Shown here piece by piece: positions 52,034 through 62,050 of a stretch of DNA of 64,000 nt. The notes below the pieces were generated by a model. It made no database searches. It had not been told where the DNA came from and saw only the letters and a list, made by a program, of their open reading frames with translations. This stretch comes from an uncultured Microbacterium sp. GTDB taxonomy: Bacteria; Actinomycetota; Actinomycetes; Actinomycetales; Microbacteriaceae. How positions within the stretch are numbered: position 1 is the stretch's first letter; the number at the start of each line of letters is the position of its first letter. Made by a program: the position numbers and the translations under genes. Where the stretch lies: positions 1-64,000 of the forward strand of contig CANNEP010000002.1 in assembly GCA_947503655.1 (NCBI GenBank). The letters run 5' to 3'.

Positions 52034-53554
52034 TTAGAGCGGTTGAGTGAGCGGCTCGGGTTCTGAGGCGGGCATCGCGTCAACATCGTCGGCGGGCTTG
52101 CGCACCAGGAAGGCCAGCACAACGATCGGAATCGAAATGAATGCCGCCAACAGGAAGGCCGTGCGCGTGCCTTCGGCACCAGCCAAGGGTTCCGCAACTC
52201 CCGACTCCATAGCCGACGACGTCACGGCAGTCATGACGGTGATGAGCACGGCAACACCCGCGGCACCAGCCACCTGCTGAATCGTCGAGATGATGGCAGA
52301 GCCGTGCGAATAATACTGGCGCTTGAGCGAGCCGAGCGCCGACGTGAACAGCGGTGTGAAGGCCATAGCCAAACCGATCGACAGGAGCGTCTGTGCCACG
52401 ACGATGACCCACGCCTGGGTGCTCGGCGTGAGCGCGGTCGCGTAGAACCACAGCACAGCGCTCGTCAGCATCGTGCCCGGAACCATGAGCACGCGCGGGC
52501 CGACAGCGTCATAAATGCGACCGATGACCGGACCGAGCAGACCCATCGCGATGGCGCCCGGGAGCATCATGAGGCCGGTCTGCTTCGCATCAAACGTCGC
52601 AACACCCTGCAGGTACAGCGGCAGTACGGTGAGCGCGCCGAAGAAGCCGAGCGAGAGCAACAGCATCATGACGGTTGCGATCGAGAAGTTCTTCGACAGG
52701 AAGACGCGGAGATCGAGGAGAGCATCGTTGACGCGCTGGAGTGAAATCTGGCGCCAAATGAACAGCGCGAGCGCGACGCCACCGACCGACAGCGCGATCG
52801 TCATCGTCAACGTGGAAGCTGCCTGCGCGGCAGCGATCTCAGCGGCCGACGCCGTCGGATCTGGGTGTGCGCCACCCACTTGGCTCACGCCGTAGACGAG
52901 GCCACCGAAAGCCAATGCCGACAGAATGACGCTCAACACATCGAGCGGTGCCTTCGACGGGGTGCTGGTGTTGATCATGAACTTGGCGCCGGCGAGCAGC
53001 GCGATAATTGCGATCGGCAGCACGACACCGAACACCCAGCGCCAGCCCCACGCGTCAAGGATGAAACCGGCCATTGTCGGGCCGATGGCTGGTGCGAGCG
53101 ACATCACGATGCTGACGCGACCCATGAAGCGGCCGCGCGATGCCGGCGGCACCAGGGACATCGTCGTGGTCATGAGCAGCGGCATCATGATGGCCGTACC
53201 CGAAGCCTGCACGACGCGAGCGACGAGCAGCATTTCGAAGCCGAGCGCGAGGAAAGCGATCGCCGTACCGGCGGTGAACAACCCCATTGCCAGCAGGAAC
53301 ACCTGGCGGGTGGTCAGACGCTGCAGCATGAAGCCGGTCATCGGAATGACGACGGCCATCGTGAGCATGAACGCCGTGGTGAGCCACTGGGCGTCGGTCG
53401 CGAGAATGCCGAGGTCGTCGATGAGGTGCTTAATCGCCACACCCATCGTGGTTTCGTTCAAGATCGCGACAAACGCCGCACCGAGCAGCAGCGCGATCAA
53501 GCGCGTATCGCGTGGCGACATGGTCGTCACTGGTCCCGTTGTCGGGGAAGTCAT
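52034..53554 (-). CDS. MFS drug exporter, DHA2 (14-helix) family
   Basis: A 506-residue proton-driven exporter with about 14 helices. It has FVAILNETTMGVAIKHLIDDLG, WLTTAFMLTMAVVIPMTGFMLQRL, and motif A/C segments ASRGRFMGRVSIVMSLAPAIGPTMAGFI, as in EmrB/LfrA-type proteins. The ATG at 53554 has TTGGAG eight bases upstream. The substrates are not predictable. No TetR- or MarR-type regulator adjoins it. Confidence 0.92.
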   Translation of the reverse strand: MTSPTTGPVTTMSPRDTRLIALLLGAAFVAILNETTMGVAIKHLIDDLGILATDAQWLTTAFMLTMAVVIPMTGFMLQRLTTRQVFLLAMGLFTAGTAIAFLALGFEMLLVARVVQASGTAIMMPLLMTTTMSLVPPASRGRFMGRVSIVMSLAPAIGPTMAGFILDAWGWRWVFGVVLPIAIIALLAGAKFMINTSTPSKAPLDVLSVILSALAFGGLVYGVSQVGGAHPDPTASAAEIAAAQAASTLTMTIALSVGGVALALFIWRQISLQRVNDALLDLRVFLSKNFSIATVMMLLLSLGFFGALTVLPLYLQGVATFDAKQTGLMMLPGAIAMGLLGPVIGRIYDAVGPRVLMVPGTMLTSAVLWFYATALTPSTQAWVIVVAQTLLSIGLAMAFTPLFTSALGSLKRQYYSHGSAIISTIQQVAGAAGVAVLITVMTAVTSSAMESGVAEPLAGAEGTRTAFLLAAFISIPIVVLAFLVRKPADDVDAMPASEPEPLTQPL

Positions 53555-53777
53555 ATTTTTCTCCAAGAAAGTCGCCCGGAGTGGGCTGAGGCCAGTATCA
53601 GACGAGGGTCAGACAGTGGTCGGGGGCTATCGTGCTCCAACGAATGTGAAACGAATTCTGTTCCCACATCCGGGGTCGAAATTGTGTCGTGCCATGATGA
53701 GCGCACACACACGGCGAAAAAGGGCAGAAGGGCAACTTTACGTCAGGATTTTCGTCGTCGCATTGAAAGTGCTGCGC

Positions 53778-54007
53778 ATGAATCGTTCCTCACGGTGGTG
53801 GAGGCTTGTCGCCGGGCTCGTCATCGGTGGCGTCGTTGCGGCGCTTGTGATGTTTCTTTTGGCGTCGGGCTGACATACCAAATCGCAGACACCGACATCC
53901 GGACGACGCAGTTTCGCCGCGCGATCGTGGTGCAGTCGCTCTTGGGGTATCTCTTCGGTGCCATGATCCTCGCCACCGTCATCAACCTGATTTCCGCTCT
54001 GGGCTGA
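53778..54007 (+). pseudogene. DUF1345 membrane protein remnant
   Basis: Two pieces of a DUF1345 protein are joined by a deletion and a frame change. The N-terminal helix (53778-53873, NRSSRWWRLVAGLVIGGVVAALVMF) is followed in another frame by the family's C-terminus (about 53868-54007, LTYQIADTDIRTTQFRRAIVVQSLLGYLFGAMILATVINLI in part). About 120 central residues are missing. Intact members have about 210-220 residues and an unknown function. Confidence 0.65.
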
Positions 54008-54060
54008 GTGATCTGCATGACTTGTTTTGTGGTTCCGCCACTCGTGTCTGAACCCCTCGA

Positions 54061-54066
54061 TAGGGT
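54061..54066 (+). promoter_or_regulatory. -10 box for the ABC exporter
   Basis: TAGGGT, 6 nt before the ATG at 54073. Confidence 0.65.
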
Positions 54067-54072
54067 CATTGC

Positions 54073-56163
54073 ATGAGTATGGGTGGCGGTATGGGGCGCG
54101 GCGGTGGTGGCGGCGCGTTCCGTGGGGTCGACGCGCAAGCACAGCGACAGGAGAACGCGAACGCACCTCGTATCGCGGGGTTGCGTGGCCGCATCTTCTC
54201 GCTGTTTCGGCCATATCGGGGGCGCATTACCGTCACGATGCTGCTCGTGGTTATCGGTGCCGGCATTGGCGTGATTCCGCCGCTCATCATTCAACGGATC
54301 TTCGACGACGCACTGTTTCCGCCAGCTGGGCACCCTGACATGACGCTGCTGGGCATTCTGGTGGCCGCGATGGTGGGGTTGTTCATTTTGGGCGCGCTCG
54401 TCGGGGTTGCCCAAACATGGTTCACGTCGACCGTCGGTAACGCCGTCACGGGTGACTTGAGAGTGAGCCTATTTCAGCACCTGCAGTCGATGGAGCTGGG
54501 CTTTTTCACCCGCACCAAGACAGGCGTCATTCAGTCGCGCCTGCAGAACGACGTGGGTGCCGTCAGCGGCGTGCTGACGAACACCGTCACGAGCATTCTC
54601 GGCAATACCGTGACGGTGATCGCATCGCTCGTCGCCATGATTCTGATCGACTGGCGACTCACGCTTCTCGCCGTCGTGCTGATGCCGATTCTGGCGCTCG
54701 TGCAGCGTCGTGTCGGGCAGGTGCGTGCCCGCATTGCGGGGCAGACGCAGGAGTCGCTGAGCGAGCTGAGTGCGATCACGCAAGAGACGCTGAGCGTCTC
54801 GGGCATTCTGCTCTCGAAGTCGTTCAATCGGGAGCGCACCGAGAGCGACCGTTATCGCGCAGAAAACAGCAACCAGGTGCGATTGCAGGTCAAGCGCGCG
54901 ATGAGCGGCCAAGGCTTTTTCACGGTCGTTCAGGTGTTGATGGCCAGTGTGCCCGCGGTCGTTTACCTCGTCGCCGGGTGGCTCCTGACCGGTGGGTCTG
55001 GGGTTATTACCGCCGGAACCATTGTGGCGTTCACGACGGTGCAGGCGCGGTTGTTGCAACCGCTCATGGGGCTCATGCGCGTCGCGCTCGACATTCAGAC
55101 GTCGTCTGCCGTGTTCGCGCGCATTTTTGAGTACCTCGATCTCAAGCCCGCGATCACCGATGCGCCCGACGCCATCACGGTCGCCGAGGCGCCCGGCCCA
55201 ATAGGGCGCATCGAATTTCAGGATGTGCAGTTTCGGTATCCAGACGCCTCGGAAGACCTCGCGCCAACGCTGCGCGGTATCTCTTTCGTTGCTGAGCCCG
55301 GCCAGCACGTCGCGTTTGTGGGGCCGAGTGGTGCGGGTAAATCCACTGTGCTGTATCTGGCCCCCCGCTTCTATGAGGCGACCGCTGGTTCCGTGATGTT
55401 CTCTGGTGCCGACGTGCGCGAGCTCATCCAGGATTCGATCATCGACCACGTCGGCATCGTGTCGCAGGAGACGTATCTCTTTCACGCGACGATTCGCGAG
55501 AACCTGCGGTACGCGAAGCCCGACGCCAGCGACGCCGACGTCGAAGAGGCGTGCCGAGCGGCCAACATTCACCACGTTATCGAGAGTTTCGAGCACGGCT
55601 ACGACACGGTCGTAGGGGAGCGTGGCTATCGTCTGTCCGGGGGCGAAAAGCAGCGCATTGCCATTGCGCGTGTTCTCTTGAAAGACCCGCCGGTGATTCT
55701 GTTGGACGAGGCAACGAGCGCGCTCGACACCGTCTCTGAGCGCGTCGTGCAAGAGGCGCTTGATGAGGCGTCGCGTGGGCGCACCACGCTGTCGATCGCG
55801 CACCGGCTATCGACTGTGATTCACGCCGACGTCATTCACGTCATTCAGGCGGGTCTCATCGTTGAATCGGGCACGCACAGTGAGCTGATCGCGCAGGGTG
55901 GTCTCTACGCCGAGCTGGCGGCGCAGCAGATTGCGGCGTCGCGCATTTTGGATGACGACGAGCCGCTGGGCGTTGTCGGCAAGGTCGCGGGCCGCCGCGC
56001 CGATCGCGCGCCTGACCCGTCCGCCGAGCCTGGCGCTGAGGCGACGGCCGGTGCCACCTTTGGTGCCGCGCTCGGCTTCACGGCGCCCCGGCCCGGTGGG
56101 CGTACCGACGCTGAAGCCACCGGAGACCTCGACACTGGAACCATCAGAGTCGACCCGCAGTAG
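54073..56163 (+). CDS. ABC exporter (half-transporter, MsbA/LmrA type)
   Basis: A 696-residue fused transmembrane-ATPase half-transporter that should dimerise. It starts with a Gly-rich stretch (SMGGGMGRGGGGGAFRG), then six helices (about 50-330), then an ATPase domain with Walker A GPSGAGKST, Q-loop VSQETYLFHATI, signature LSGGEKQR and Walker B VILLDEATSALD. A poorly conserved C-terminal tail of about 80 residues, rich in Ala/Pro/Gly, follows the family's end. The substrate could be lipid, peptide or drug. The N-terminal Gly-rich lead is typical of actinobacterial homologues. Confidence 0.9.
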   Translation: MSMGGGMGRGGGGGAFRGVDAQAQRQENANAPRIAGLRGRIFSLFRPYRGRITVTMLLVVIGAGIGVIPPLIIQRIFDDALFPPAGHPDMTLLGILVAAMVGLFILGALVGVAQTWFTSTVGNAVTGDLRVSLFQHLQSMELGFFTRTKTGVIQSRLQNDVGAVSGVLTNTVTSILGNTVTVIASLVAMILIDWRLTLLAVVLMPILALVQRRVGQVRARIAGQTQESLSELSAITQETLSVSGILLSKSFNRERTESDRYRAENSNQVRLQVKRAMSGQGFFTVVQVLMASVPAVVYLVAGWLLTGGSGVITAGTIVAFTTVQARLLQPLMGLMRVALDIQTSSAVFARIFEYLDLKPAITDAPDAITVAEAPGPIGRIEFQDVQFRYPDASEDLAPTLRGISFVAEPGQHVAFVGPSGAGKSTVLYLAPRFYEATAGSVMFSGADVRELIQDSIIDHVGIVSQETYLFHATIRENLRYAKPDASDADVEEACRAANIHHVIESFEHGYDTVVGERGYRLSGGEKQRIAIARVLLKDPPVILLDEATSALDTVSERVVQEALDEASRGRTTLSIAHRLSTVIHADVIHVIQAGLIVESGTHSELIAQGGLYAELAAQQIAASRILDDDEPLGVVGKVAGRRADRAPDPSAEPGAEATAGATFGAALGFTAPRPGGRTDAEATGDLDTGTIRVDPQ

Positions 56164-56255
56164 CGTGCGGTGACCGCGAATGCGGCGCGCCAGCATTGGA
56201 CGACGCGCACGTGCGAATCAGACCGGCATCGCCCGGAGAATTGTGGGCCGCGGCG

Positions 56256-57239
56256 TCAGACCCACGCGACAACGCGGTCGTACACCTCACCGATCATCGG
56301 TGCGTCGGGATTGTTCGGGTTCGCCGGTGACTGCGTGAGGAGTGCGCGGTCTTCGGCCGTCGGCTTGAGTGTTCGTGCGAACGTGCCGAGGAGTGCTCGC
56401 GACTCGGGCGCCAGGTCAAAGATGCCGGCCAGGCGGGGGAGATCCATGCGGAGAATCTGCGTCGTGCGTGCCGCAGTCGCTTCAGCCGAGGTCTCGCGGA
56501 GAACAGCCAGCCCCGCCGCCATTTGCTCAACGCAATCGGCGAACACGCGAGGGTCTGCCTCACGCTGCGTGATGCTCGAGCCGTCGTTACGAATGCGCCA
56601 CTCCACGACGACCTCATCGAGCAGATCAATGCCCTGCGCAGCCGCATACAGTCGCTGGGCGACAACCTGGTCTTCGTACAGCACGCTTTCGGGAAAACGC
56701 ACGCCAGTGCGCGTCCACAGGGCATGGCGGCTGACCTTCGACCACGCCACGATATTGCCAACAACCGCGGGGTGGTCGGCGAGCGTGACACCAGAGCGTG
56801 CCGGCGTCACCGATGCCCGCACCCATGGCTGCACGTCACCACACACCCACGCACCATCAACCTCACGAAGCCGCACGTAGGTTCCGACAGCCATCTCGCT
56901 ACCCGACGATTCGAGGCTCGCGACCATGTGTTCGAGCGCCTCGGGGCGCATCACATCATCGGCATCTAAGAACGCGACGTACTCGGTGTCAACGAGCGAC
57001 AGCCCGTGGTTGCGGGCAGCGCCGAGCCCGAGCGAGTCGGGGTGCCAGATGGCGTGGAACCGCGCGTCAGTATCGGCGTAGCGGCGAAAGATCGCACCGG
57101 TTTCATCGATCGATCCGTCGTCGATCAGAACGGCGCGGAACCGCGGCTCAGTTTGCGCGAGCAGAGAGTCGAGCGCGGCGGGTGCGAGTGTCGCAATGTC
57201 GCGGCCAGCGACGATAACGGTGACGACGGCGGAAGACAC
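56256..57239 (-). CDS. Family 2 glycosyltransferase
   Basis: A 327-residue GT-A fold enzyme. It opens VVTVIVAGRDIATLAPAALDSLLAQ, has the nucleotide-sugar aspartate block AVLIDDGSIDETG, a GLGAARNHGLSLVDTEYVAFLDADD segment with the DxD-type motif, and a later LYEDQVVAQRLY region. The C-terminal third is helical. No membrane helix is seen. The acceptor is unknown. TAGGAT 6 nt before the GTG at 57239 selects that start over the adjacent ATG at 57242. Confidence 0.87.
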   Translation of the reverse strand: MSSAVVTVIVAGRDIATLAPAALDSLLAQTEPRFRAVLIDDGSIDETGAIFRRYADTDARFHAIWHPDSLGLGAARNHGLSLVDTEYVAFLDADDVMRPEALEHMVASLESSGSEMAVGTYVRLREVDGAWVCGDVQPWVRASVTPARSGVTLADHPAVVGNIVAWSKVSRHALWTRTGVRFPESVLYEDQVVAQRLYAAAQGIDLLDEVVVEWRIRNDGSSITQREADPRVFADCVEQMAAGLAVLRETSAEATAARTTQILRMDLPRLAGIFDLAPESRALLGTFARTLKPTAEDRALLTQSPANPNNPDAPMIGEVYDRVVAWV

Positions 57240-57245
57240 CATCTG

Positions 57246-57251
57246 ATCCTA
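57246..57251 (-). promoter_or_regulatory. -10 box for the glycosyltransferase gene
   Basis: TAGGAT on the minus strand, 6 nt before the GTG at 57239. Confidence 0.6.
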
Positions 57252-57308
57252 TGGCCGAAGGTTGGTGCTGGGGTCGCCTGCGGCTCACGGAACCCGGACG
57301 GTTACCGG

Positions 57309-57314
57309 TATGCT
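57309..57314 (+). promoter_or_regulatory. -10 box for the riboswitch-gcv transcript
   Basis: TATGCT with a weak -35 candidate (TCACGG near 57285-57290). Transcription would start about 57321, just upstream of the first glycine aptamer. Confidence 0.55.
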
Positions 57315-57339
57315 GGAACCACAATCGAACACGACCCAT

Positions 57340-57515
57340 GGCCCGCGCGGGAGAGTCCACCACGGACACCGAAGGAGCAAGCCTCCCCGCCAATCTCTCA
57401 GGTCCGCGTACCGCGAAGGTCTGGTCACTCTGAAAAGCGATCCCGCTGGGATCCGCCGACGGTGAAAGCGCGCACGCGTGAAACTCTCAGGCTCATGACA
57501 GAGGGGGAGTCTGGG
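57340..57515 (+). ncRNA. Tandem glycine riboswitch (gcvT element)
   Basis: Two glycine aptamers in series. The first has GCGGGAGAGTCC, CACCGAAGGAGCAAGCC and AATCTCTCAGG (to 57402). The second has CACTCTGAAAAGCG, GCCGACGGTGAAAGC, GTGAAACTCTCAGG and GACAGAGGGGGAG (to about 57510). These blocks are the conserved cores of the family. It lies directly before gcvT and switches the cleavage operon on when glycine is abundant. About 40 nt separate it from the gcvT ATG, and no obvious terminator stem lies between, so control may be at translation initiation. Confidence 0.95.
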
Positions 57516-57555
57516 GTACCGACCGGTGCCCTGGCGACCCATTGTCAGGAGAGAG

Positions 57556-58662
57556 ATGTCAGAGAACCGCTTCACTCCGCTGAAAGACCGTCACGAAGCG
57601 CTGGGCGCTTCCTTCACGGACTTCGGCGGCTGGATGATGCCCGTCCGCTACACGTCAGACCTTGCAGAGCACAAGGCGGTGCGCGAGTCGGCGGGTCTGT
57701 TCGACATTTCGCACATGGCCGAGTTCATCGTTGATGGTGCTGACTCTGCCGCATACCTCGATTACGCGCTCGCTGGTCGCCTGTCGGCGATGGCCGCGGG
57801 CAAGGCGAAGTACTCGCTGTTGCTTGCCGAAGACGGCGGCATCATCGATGACCTCATCGTTTACCGCATGGCAGACGAGCGCTTCTTGATCATCTCGAAC
57901 GCTGGCAACCACGACGCCGTTGCTGTCGCCCTCAACGAGCGCATTGGCGACTTCGCGCTTGAGCTGTCCGACATCTCCGACGATGTCGCGCTCATCGCCG
58001 TGCAGGGCCCGGAGTCGGTGGCGATTCTCGAGTCGATGACCGAGCTCGTCATCACCGCGACGCCACTCGCTGACTCCGCATACTACACGTGGACCGAAGG
58101 CGACTTCGGCGACGTTCCGGTGTTCATCGCCCGCACCGGTTACACCGGTGAAGACGGCTTCGAGCTCCTGGTTCCGAACTCCGCCGCAGGCGAGCTGTGG
58201 GACGCCGTGCTCGCGGCCGGTGCCGACCGCGGCCTCGTGCCCGCCGGTCTTGCCGCCCGCGACACGCTGCGCCTCGAGGCCGGCATGCCGCTGTACGGTC
58301 ACGAACTGAGCCGCGAGACGGTTCCGTCGCAGTCCGGCCTCGGCCGTGTTGTCGTCGCCGCGAAGGAATCCTTCGTTGGTAAGGAGGGCCTCGCCGCCCG
58401 CGACGTCACGGACGCTCCTGTGCTCATCGCACTCTCGGCTGAGGGTCGCCGCGCGGGCCGCGCCGGCTACGGCGTCTTCCAGGGCGACACCCAGGTCGGC
58501 GAAGTCACGTCCGGCGCGCTGAGCCCGACGCTCGGCTACCCGATCGCGATGGCCCTCGTGCACCCGAGCGCCGCCGAAGCAACGGATTTGACCATTGACG
58601 TGCGGGGCACCCGCATTCCCGCAACCATCACCACCCTTCCCTTCTATCGGAGAAACTCATGA
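57556..58662 (+). CDS. gcvT: Glycine cleavage system T protein (aminomethyltransferase)
   Basis: A 368-residue folate-dependent enzyme that takes the aminomethyl group from the H protein, releases ammonia and forms 5,10-methylene-tetrahydrofolate. Seen are [15 protein letters not shown], the catalytic-region [21 protein letters not shown] and [17 protein letters not shown] with the folate-binding residues. The ATG at 57556 has CAGGAGAGAG directly upstream; the frame extends to 57526 without support. It ends in an ATGA overlap with gcvH. Confidence 0.96.
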   Translation: MSENRFTPLKDRHEALGASFTDFGGWMMPVRYTSDLAEHKAVRESAGLFDISHMAEFIVDGADSAAYLDYALAGRLSAMAAGKAKYSLLLAEDGGIIDDLIVYRMADERFLIISNAGNHDAVAVALNERIGDFALELSDISDDVALIAVQGPESVAILESMTELVITATPLADSAYYTWTEGDFGDVPVFIARTGYTGEDGFELLVPNSAAGELWDAVLAAGADRGLVPAGLAARDTLRLEAGMPLYGHELSRETVPSQSGLGRVVVAAKESFVGKEGLAARDVTDAPVLIALSAEGRRAGRAGYGVFQGDTQVGEVTSGALSPTLGYPIAMALVHPSAAEATDLTIDVRGTRIPATITTLPFYRRNS

Positions 58663-59027
58663 CCGCTGACCTGAAGTACACCGAAGAGCACGAGTGGATC
58701 GCTGTCGACGGAGACGTCGCCACGATCGGTATCACCGACTACGCAGCTGAGCAGCTCGGCGACGTTGTCTTCGTCGAACTCCCCGCTGTTGGTTCCACCA
58801 TCACGGCAGCCACCGTTGTCGGCGAGATCGAGTCCACCAAGTCGGTCGGTGAGCTGTACGCTCCCGTCGCCGGCGAGGTCATCGAGATCAACGACGCCGT
58901 CGTCGACCAGCCTGACCTGGTCAACGCTGACCCGTTTGGTCAGGGCTGGCTGATCAAGGTTCGTTTCGAGGGCGAAATCGCCGGAACGATGGACGCTGAC
59001 GCCTACGCAGCGCTCACCGGAGCATAA
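58659..59027 (+). CDS. gcvH: Glycine cleavage system H protein
   Basis: A 122-residue lipoyl carrier. The lipoylated lysine is K61 in [17 protein letters not shown], and YTEEHEWI and GDVVFVELP are the family hallmarks. It shuttles the aminomethyl arm between P, T and the dihydrolipoyl dehydrogenase. The ATG overlaps gcvT. The dehydrogenase gene (L protein) is not in the window, as is usual when it is shared with other complexes. Confidence 0.97.
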   Translation: MTADLKYTEEHEWIAVDGDVATIGITDYAAEQLGDVVFVELPAVGSTITAATVVGEIESTKSVGELYAPVAGEVIEINDAVVDQPDLVNADPFGQGWLIKVRFEGEIAGTMDADAYAALTGA

Positions 59028-59029
59028 GC

Positions 59030-61915
59030 GTGACGATTTTTGCTGACCGCCACATCGGCACCACGAGCGGGACCCAGGCAGTCATGCTCGATGCCGTTGG
59101 CATCACTGCTGAAGCAGGGGAGCGTCCGCTTGACGCCCTGATGCGTCGCGCGGTTCCGACGTCGATTTTTGCGAATCGCGGAACCTCGGATGTGCTCCCT
59201 GAGGCTGCAAGCGAAGCGGAGGCACTCGCCGAGCTTCGTGCGCTGGCATCGCGCAACACCGTCAACAAGGCCATGATCGGCCTCGGCTACTACGGCACGC
59301 TGACCCCGTCGGTGATCCAGCGCAATGTGCTGGAGAACCCGTCGTGGTACACCGCATACACGCCGTACCAGCCGGAGATCTCGCAGGGCCGCCTCGAGGC
59401 GCTGATCAACTTCCAGACCATGGTCTCGGAGCTCAGCGGCATGCAGACGGCCAACGCGTCGATGCTCGATGAGGGCAGTGCCGCCGCTGAAGGCATGCTG
59501 CTCGCACGTCGTGCTTCGAAGGTGACGTCGCCGGTGTTCGTCGTGGACTCGGGCGCTTTCCCGCAGACGAAGGCGCTGCTGGCAACGCGTGCCGCAGCCG
59601 TCGGTGTCGAGCTCGTCGAGGTTGACCTTGCCGGTGGCGAGGCTCTGCCCGAGGCGCTGTTTGGCATGTTCGTGCAGTACCCGAGTGCCACGGGCCTCGT
59701 ATGGGACCCGTCGAAAGTTATCGAGACTGTGCACGCGGCTGGCGGCCTTGCCGTTGTCGCCGCTGACCTGCTGAGCCTGACGCTGCTGGCCTCGCCCGGC
59801 TCGCTCGGCGCAGATGTCGCCGTCGGAACCACGCAGCGTTTTGGCGTGCCGATGGCGTTTGGTGGTCCGCACGCGGGCTACATGGCCGTTCGTGCGGGCC
59901 TGGAGCGTCAGCTTCCCGGCCGTCTCGTCGGTGTCTCGCAGGATGCGTCTGGCCACCCCGCCTACCGCCTGTCGCTGCAGACGCGCGAGCAGCACATTCG
60001 CCGTGAGAAGGCGACGAGCAACATCTGCACCGCGCAGGTACTGCTGGCCGTTATGGCGTCGATGTACGCGGTCTACCACGGTCCGAACGGGCTGCGCGCA
60101 ATCGCAACCCGCACCGCGCAGATGGCGTCGCAACTCGCGAAGAACGTCGTTGCTGGCGGACTCGAGATTGCCCACGAGTCGTTCTTCGACACCGTGACCA
60201 TCAAGGTTCCGGGTCGCGCAGCCGACATCGTCGCTGCCGCACACAACGGTGGATACCTGCTGCACCTCGTTGACGCTGACACCATCTCGGTGTCGACCGA
60301 CGAGACCACGACGCTCGCTGACCTGGCCGCTGTGGCTGGCTTCTTCGGCGTTGAGGCTCCCGGTGCGTTTGGTCTGGCTGCGCTGGAAATCGGCAAGCTC
60401 CCCGACGCGCTGCGTCGTACGGATGACTTCCTGACGCACCCGGTCTTCAACGTGCACCACTCTGAGACCGCCATGATGCGCTACCTCAAGCAGCTCGCTG
60501 ACCGCGACTACGCGCTGGACCGCGGCATGATTCCGCTCGGCTCCTGCACGATGAAGCTCAACGCGGCGACCGAGATGGCTGCCATCACGTGGCCGGAGTT
60601 CGCGGGCATTCACCCGTTCGCTCCCGTCTCTGACGTTGAGGGCTACCTGGAGCTCATCACGCAGCTCGAGGGCTGGCTCGCTGATGTCACCGGTTACGAT
60701 GCCGTCTCGCTGCAGCCGAACGCTGGTTCGCAGGGTGAGCTGGCAGGTCTGCTGGCTATTCGCGGTTACCACCTGGCTAACGGCGACACGGCGCGCGACA
60801 TTTGCCTCATCCCATCGTCGGCTCACGGCACGAACGCAGCCTCGGCTGTGCTCGCGGGCATGAAGGTTATCGTTGTCGCGACCACCGAGTCGGGTGACGT
60901 TGATCTTGACGACCTGCGCGCCAAGATTGAGAAGCACGCTGACACGCTGTCGGCCCTCATGATCACCTATCCGTCGACGCACGGTGTGTACGAGCAAGAC
61001 GTGCTCGACATCACCGCTGCCGTTCACGCGGCCGGTGGCCAGGTCTACATCGACGGCGCCAACCTCAACGCCCTGCTCGGCTACTCGCGCTTCGGCGACC
61101 TGGGTGGCGACGTGTCGCACCTCAACCTGCACAAGACGTTTGCCATCCCGCACGGCGGTGGCGGCCCCGGTGTGGGTCCCGTGGCAGCGAAGGCGCACCT
61201 CGCGCCGTACCTGCCGTCGCACCCGCTCGCACAGCGCGCGGAGCACGCTGGCGGCTACGTCTTCGCTGGTGGCCCGGTTTCGGCCGCACCGTACGGTTCG
61301 AGCGGTGTGCTGCCGATCTCGTGGGCATACGTGCGCATGATGGGCGCCGCGGGCCTCCGTGACGCAACGGCCGCGGCCGTGCTGTCGGCAAACTACGTTG
61401 CCGCGCGTCTGCGTGAGTACTACCCGGTGCTGTACTCGGGTGAGGGCGGACTCGTCGCACACGAGTGCATCCTCGACCTTCGTCCCCTCAAGGAGGACAC
61501 CGGCGTCACCGTTGACGATGTGGCTAAGCGTCTCATCGACTACGGTTTCCACGCACCGACCATGTCGTTCCCGGTTGCCGGAACCCTCATGGTTGAGCCG
61601 ACCGAGTCGGAAGACATCGTCGAGATCGATCGTTTCATCGATGCGATGATCGCGATTCACGGTGAGGCTCAAGAGGTCAAGGCTGGCACGTGGCCTGCGG
61701 AAGATAACCCGCTCGCCAACGCACCGCACACCGCACAGTCGGTCATCGCAGGGGAGTGGGCTCACCCCTACACCCGCGATGTCGCCGTCTACCCGGTGTC
61801 GTCGCTGATCCGCACGAAGTATTGGCCGCCGGTGCGTCGCATCGACCAGGCATTCGGAGACCGCAACCTGGTCTGCGCGTGCCCGCCGATCGAGGCCTTC
61901 GCCGACCTCGGCTAA
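59030..61915 (+). CDS. gcvP: Glycine dehydrogenase (decarboxylating), P protein
   Basis: A 961-residue single-chain P protein, with N- and C-terminal halves corresponding to the alpha and beta subunits of other bacteria. The PLP lysine lies in [39 protein letters not shown] opens the enzyme and [13 protein letters not shown] and [13 protein letters not shown] are active-site segments. It decarboxylates glycine and passes the aminomethyl group to GcvH. The GTG start follows gcvH by 2 nt. The operon is complete as T-H-P. Confidence 0.97.
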   Translation: MTIFADRHIGTTSGTQAVMLDAVGITAEAGERPLDALMRRAVPTSIFANRGTSDVLPEAASEAEALAELRALASRNTVNKAMIGLGYYGTLTPSVIQRNVLENPSWYTAYTPYQPEISQGRLEALINFQTMVSELSGMQTANASMLDEGSAAAEGMLLARRASKVTSPVFVVDSGAFPQTKALLATRAAAVGVELVEVDLAGGEALPEALFGMFVQYPSATGLVWDPSKVIETVHAAGGLAVVAADLLSLTLLASPGSLGADVAVGTTQRFGVPMAFGGPHAGYMAVRAGLERQLPGRLVGVSQDASGHPAYRLSLQTREQHIRREKATSNICTAQVLLAVMASMYAVYHGPNGLRAIATRTAQMASQLAKNVVAGGLEIAHESFFDTVTIKVPGRAADIVAAAHNGGYLLHLVDADTISVSTDETTTLADLAAVAGFFGVEAPGAFGLAALEIGKLPDALRRTDDFLTHPVFNVHHSETAMMRYLKQLADRDYALDRGMIPLGSCTMKLNAATEMAAITWPEFAGIHPFAPVSDVEGYLELITQLEGWLADVTGYDAVSLQPNAGSQGELAGLLAIRGYHLANGDTARDICLIPSSAHGTNAASAVLAGMKVIVVATTESGDVDLDDLRAKIEKHADTLSALMITYPSTHGVYEQDVLDITAAVHAAGGQVYIDGANLNALLGYSRFGDLGGDVSHLNLHKTFAIPHGGGGPGVGPVAAKAHLAPYLPSHPLAQRAEHAGGYVFAGGPVSAAPYGSSGVLPISWAYVRMMGAAGLRDATAAAVLSANYVAARLREYYPVLYSGEGGLVAHECILDLRPLKEDTGVTVDDVAKRLIDYGFHAPTMSFPVAGTLMVEPTESEDIVEIDRFIDAMIAIHGEAQEVKAGTWPAEDNPLANAPHTAQSVIAGEWAHPYTRDVAVYPVSSLIRTKYWPPVRRIDQAFGDRNLVCACPPIEAFADLG

Positions 61916-61931
61916 TTTCTCGCACACGAAT

Positions 61932-61961
61932 GGGGTGGGCGCCGCACTGCGGCCCCACCCC
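61932..61961 (+). terminator. Terminator of the gcv operon
   Basis: GGGGTGGG-C-GCCGC pairs with GCGGCCCCACCCC, 13 bp with one bulged C and an ACT loop, followed by CTTTCGCG. It starts 17 nt after the gcvP stop. Confidence 0.85.
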
Positions 61962-62003
61962 TTTCGCGTCCACAGCGTCCCCCGCGACCCCCGCTGCGCC
62001 CGT

Positions 62004-62040
62004 GGTTCCGCCCCCGTGGTTCCGCACCGGGGGCGGAACC
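62004..62040 (-). terminator. Terminator of the CPBP protease gene
   Basis: GGTTCCGCCCCC (62004-62015) pairs perfectly with GGGGGCGGAACC (62029-62040), 12 bp, 10 nt beyond the leftward stop. A second GGTTCCGC in the loop gives an alternative register. Confidence 0.8.
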
Positions 62041-62050
62041 GAGGGGAGAG

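Noticed and set aside
56164..56255. A gene between the ABC exporter and the glycosyltransferase
   Set aside because: Only 92 bp remain, without start signals; open frames there continue from antisense shadows.
59003..61927. A 974-codon open frame antisense to gcvP
   Set aside because: It mirrors the third-position GC of gcvP on the other strand, has no family resemblance and would overlap the whole operon. Similar antisense frames over fumC (12607-14448), glpX and ychF are rejected for the same reason.
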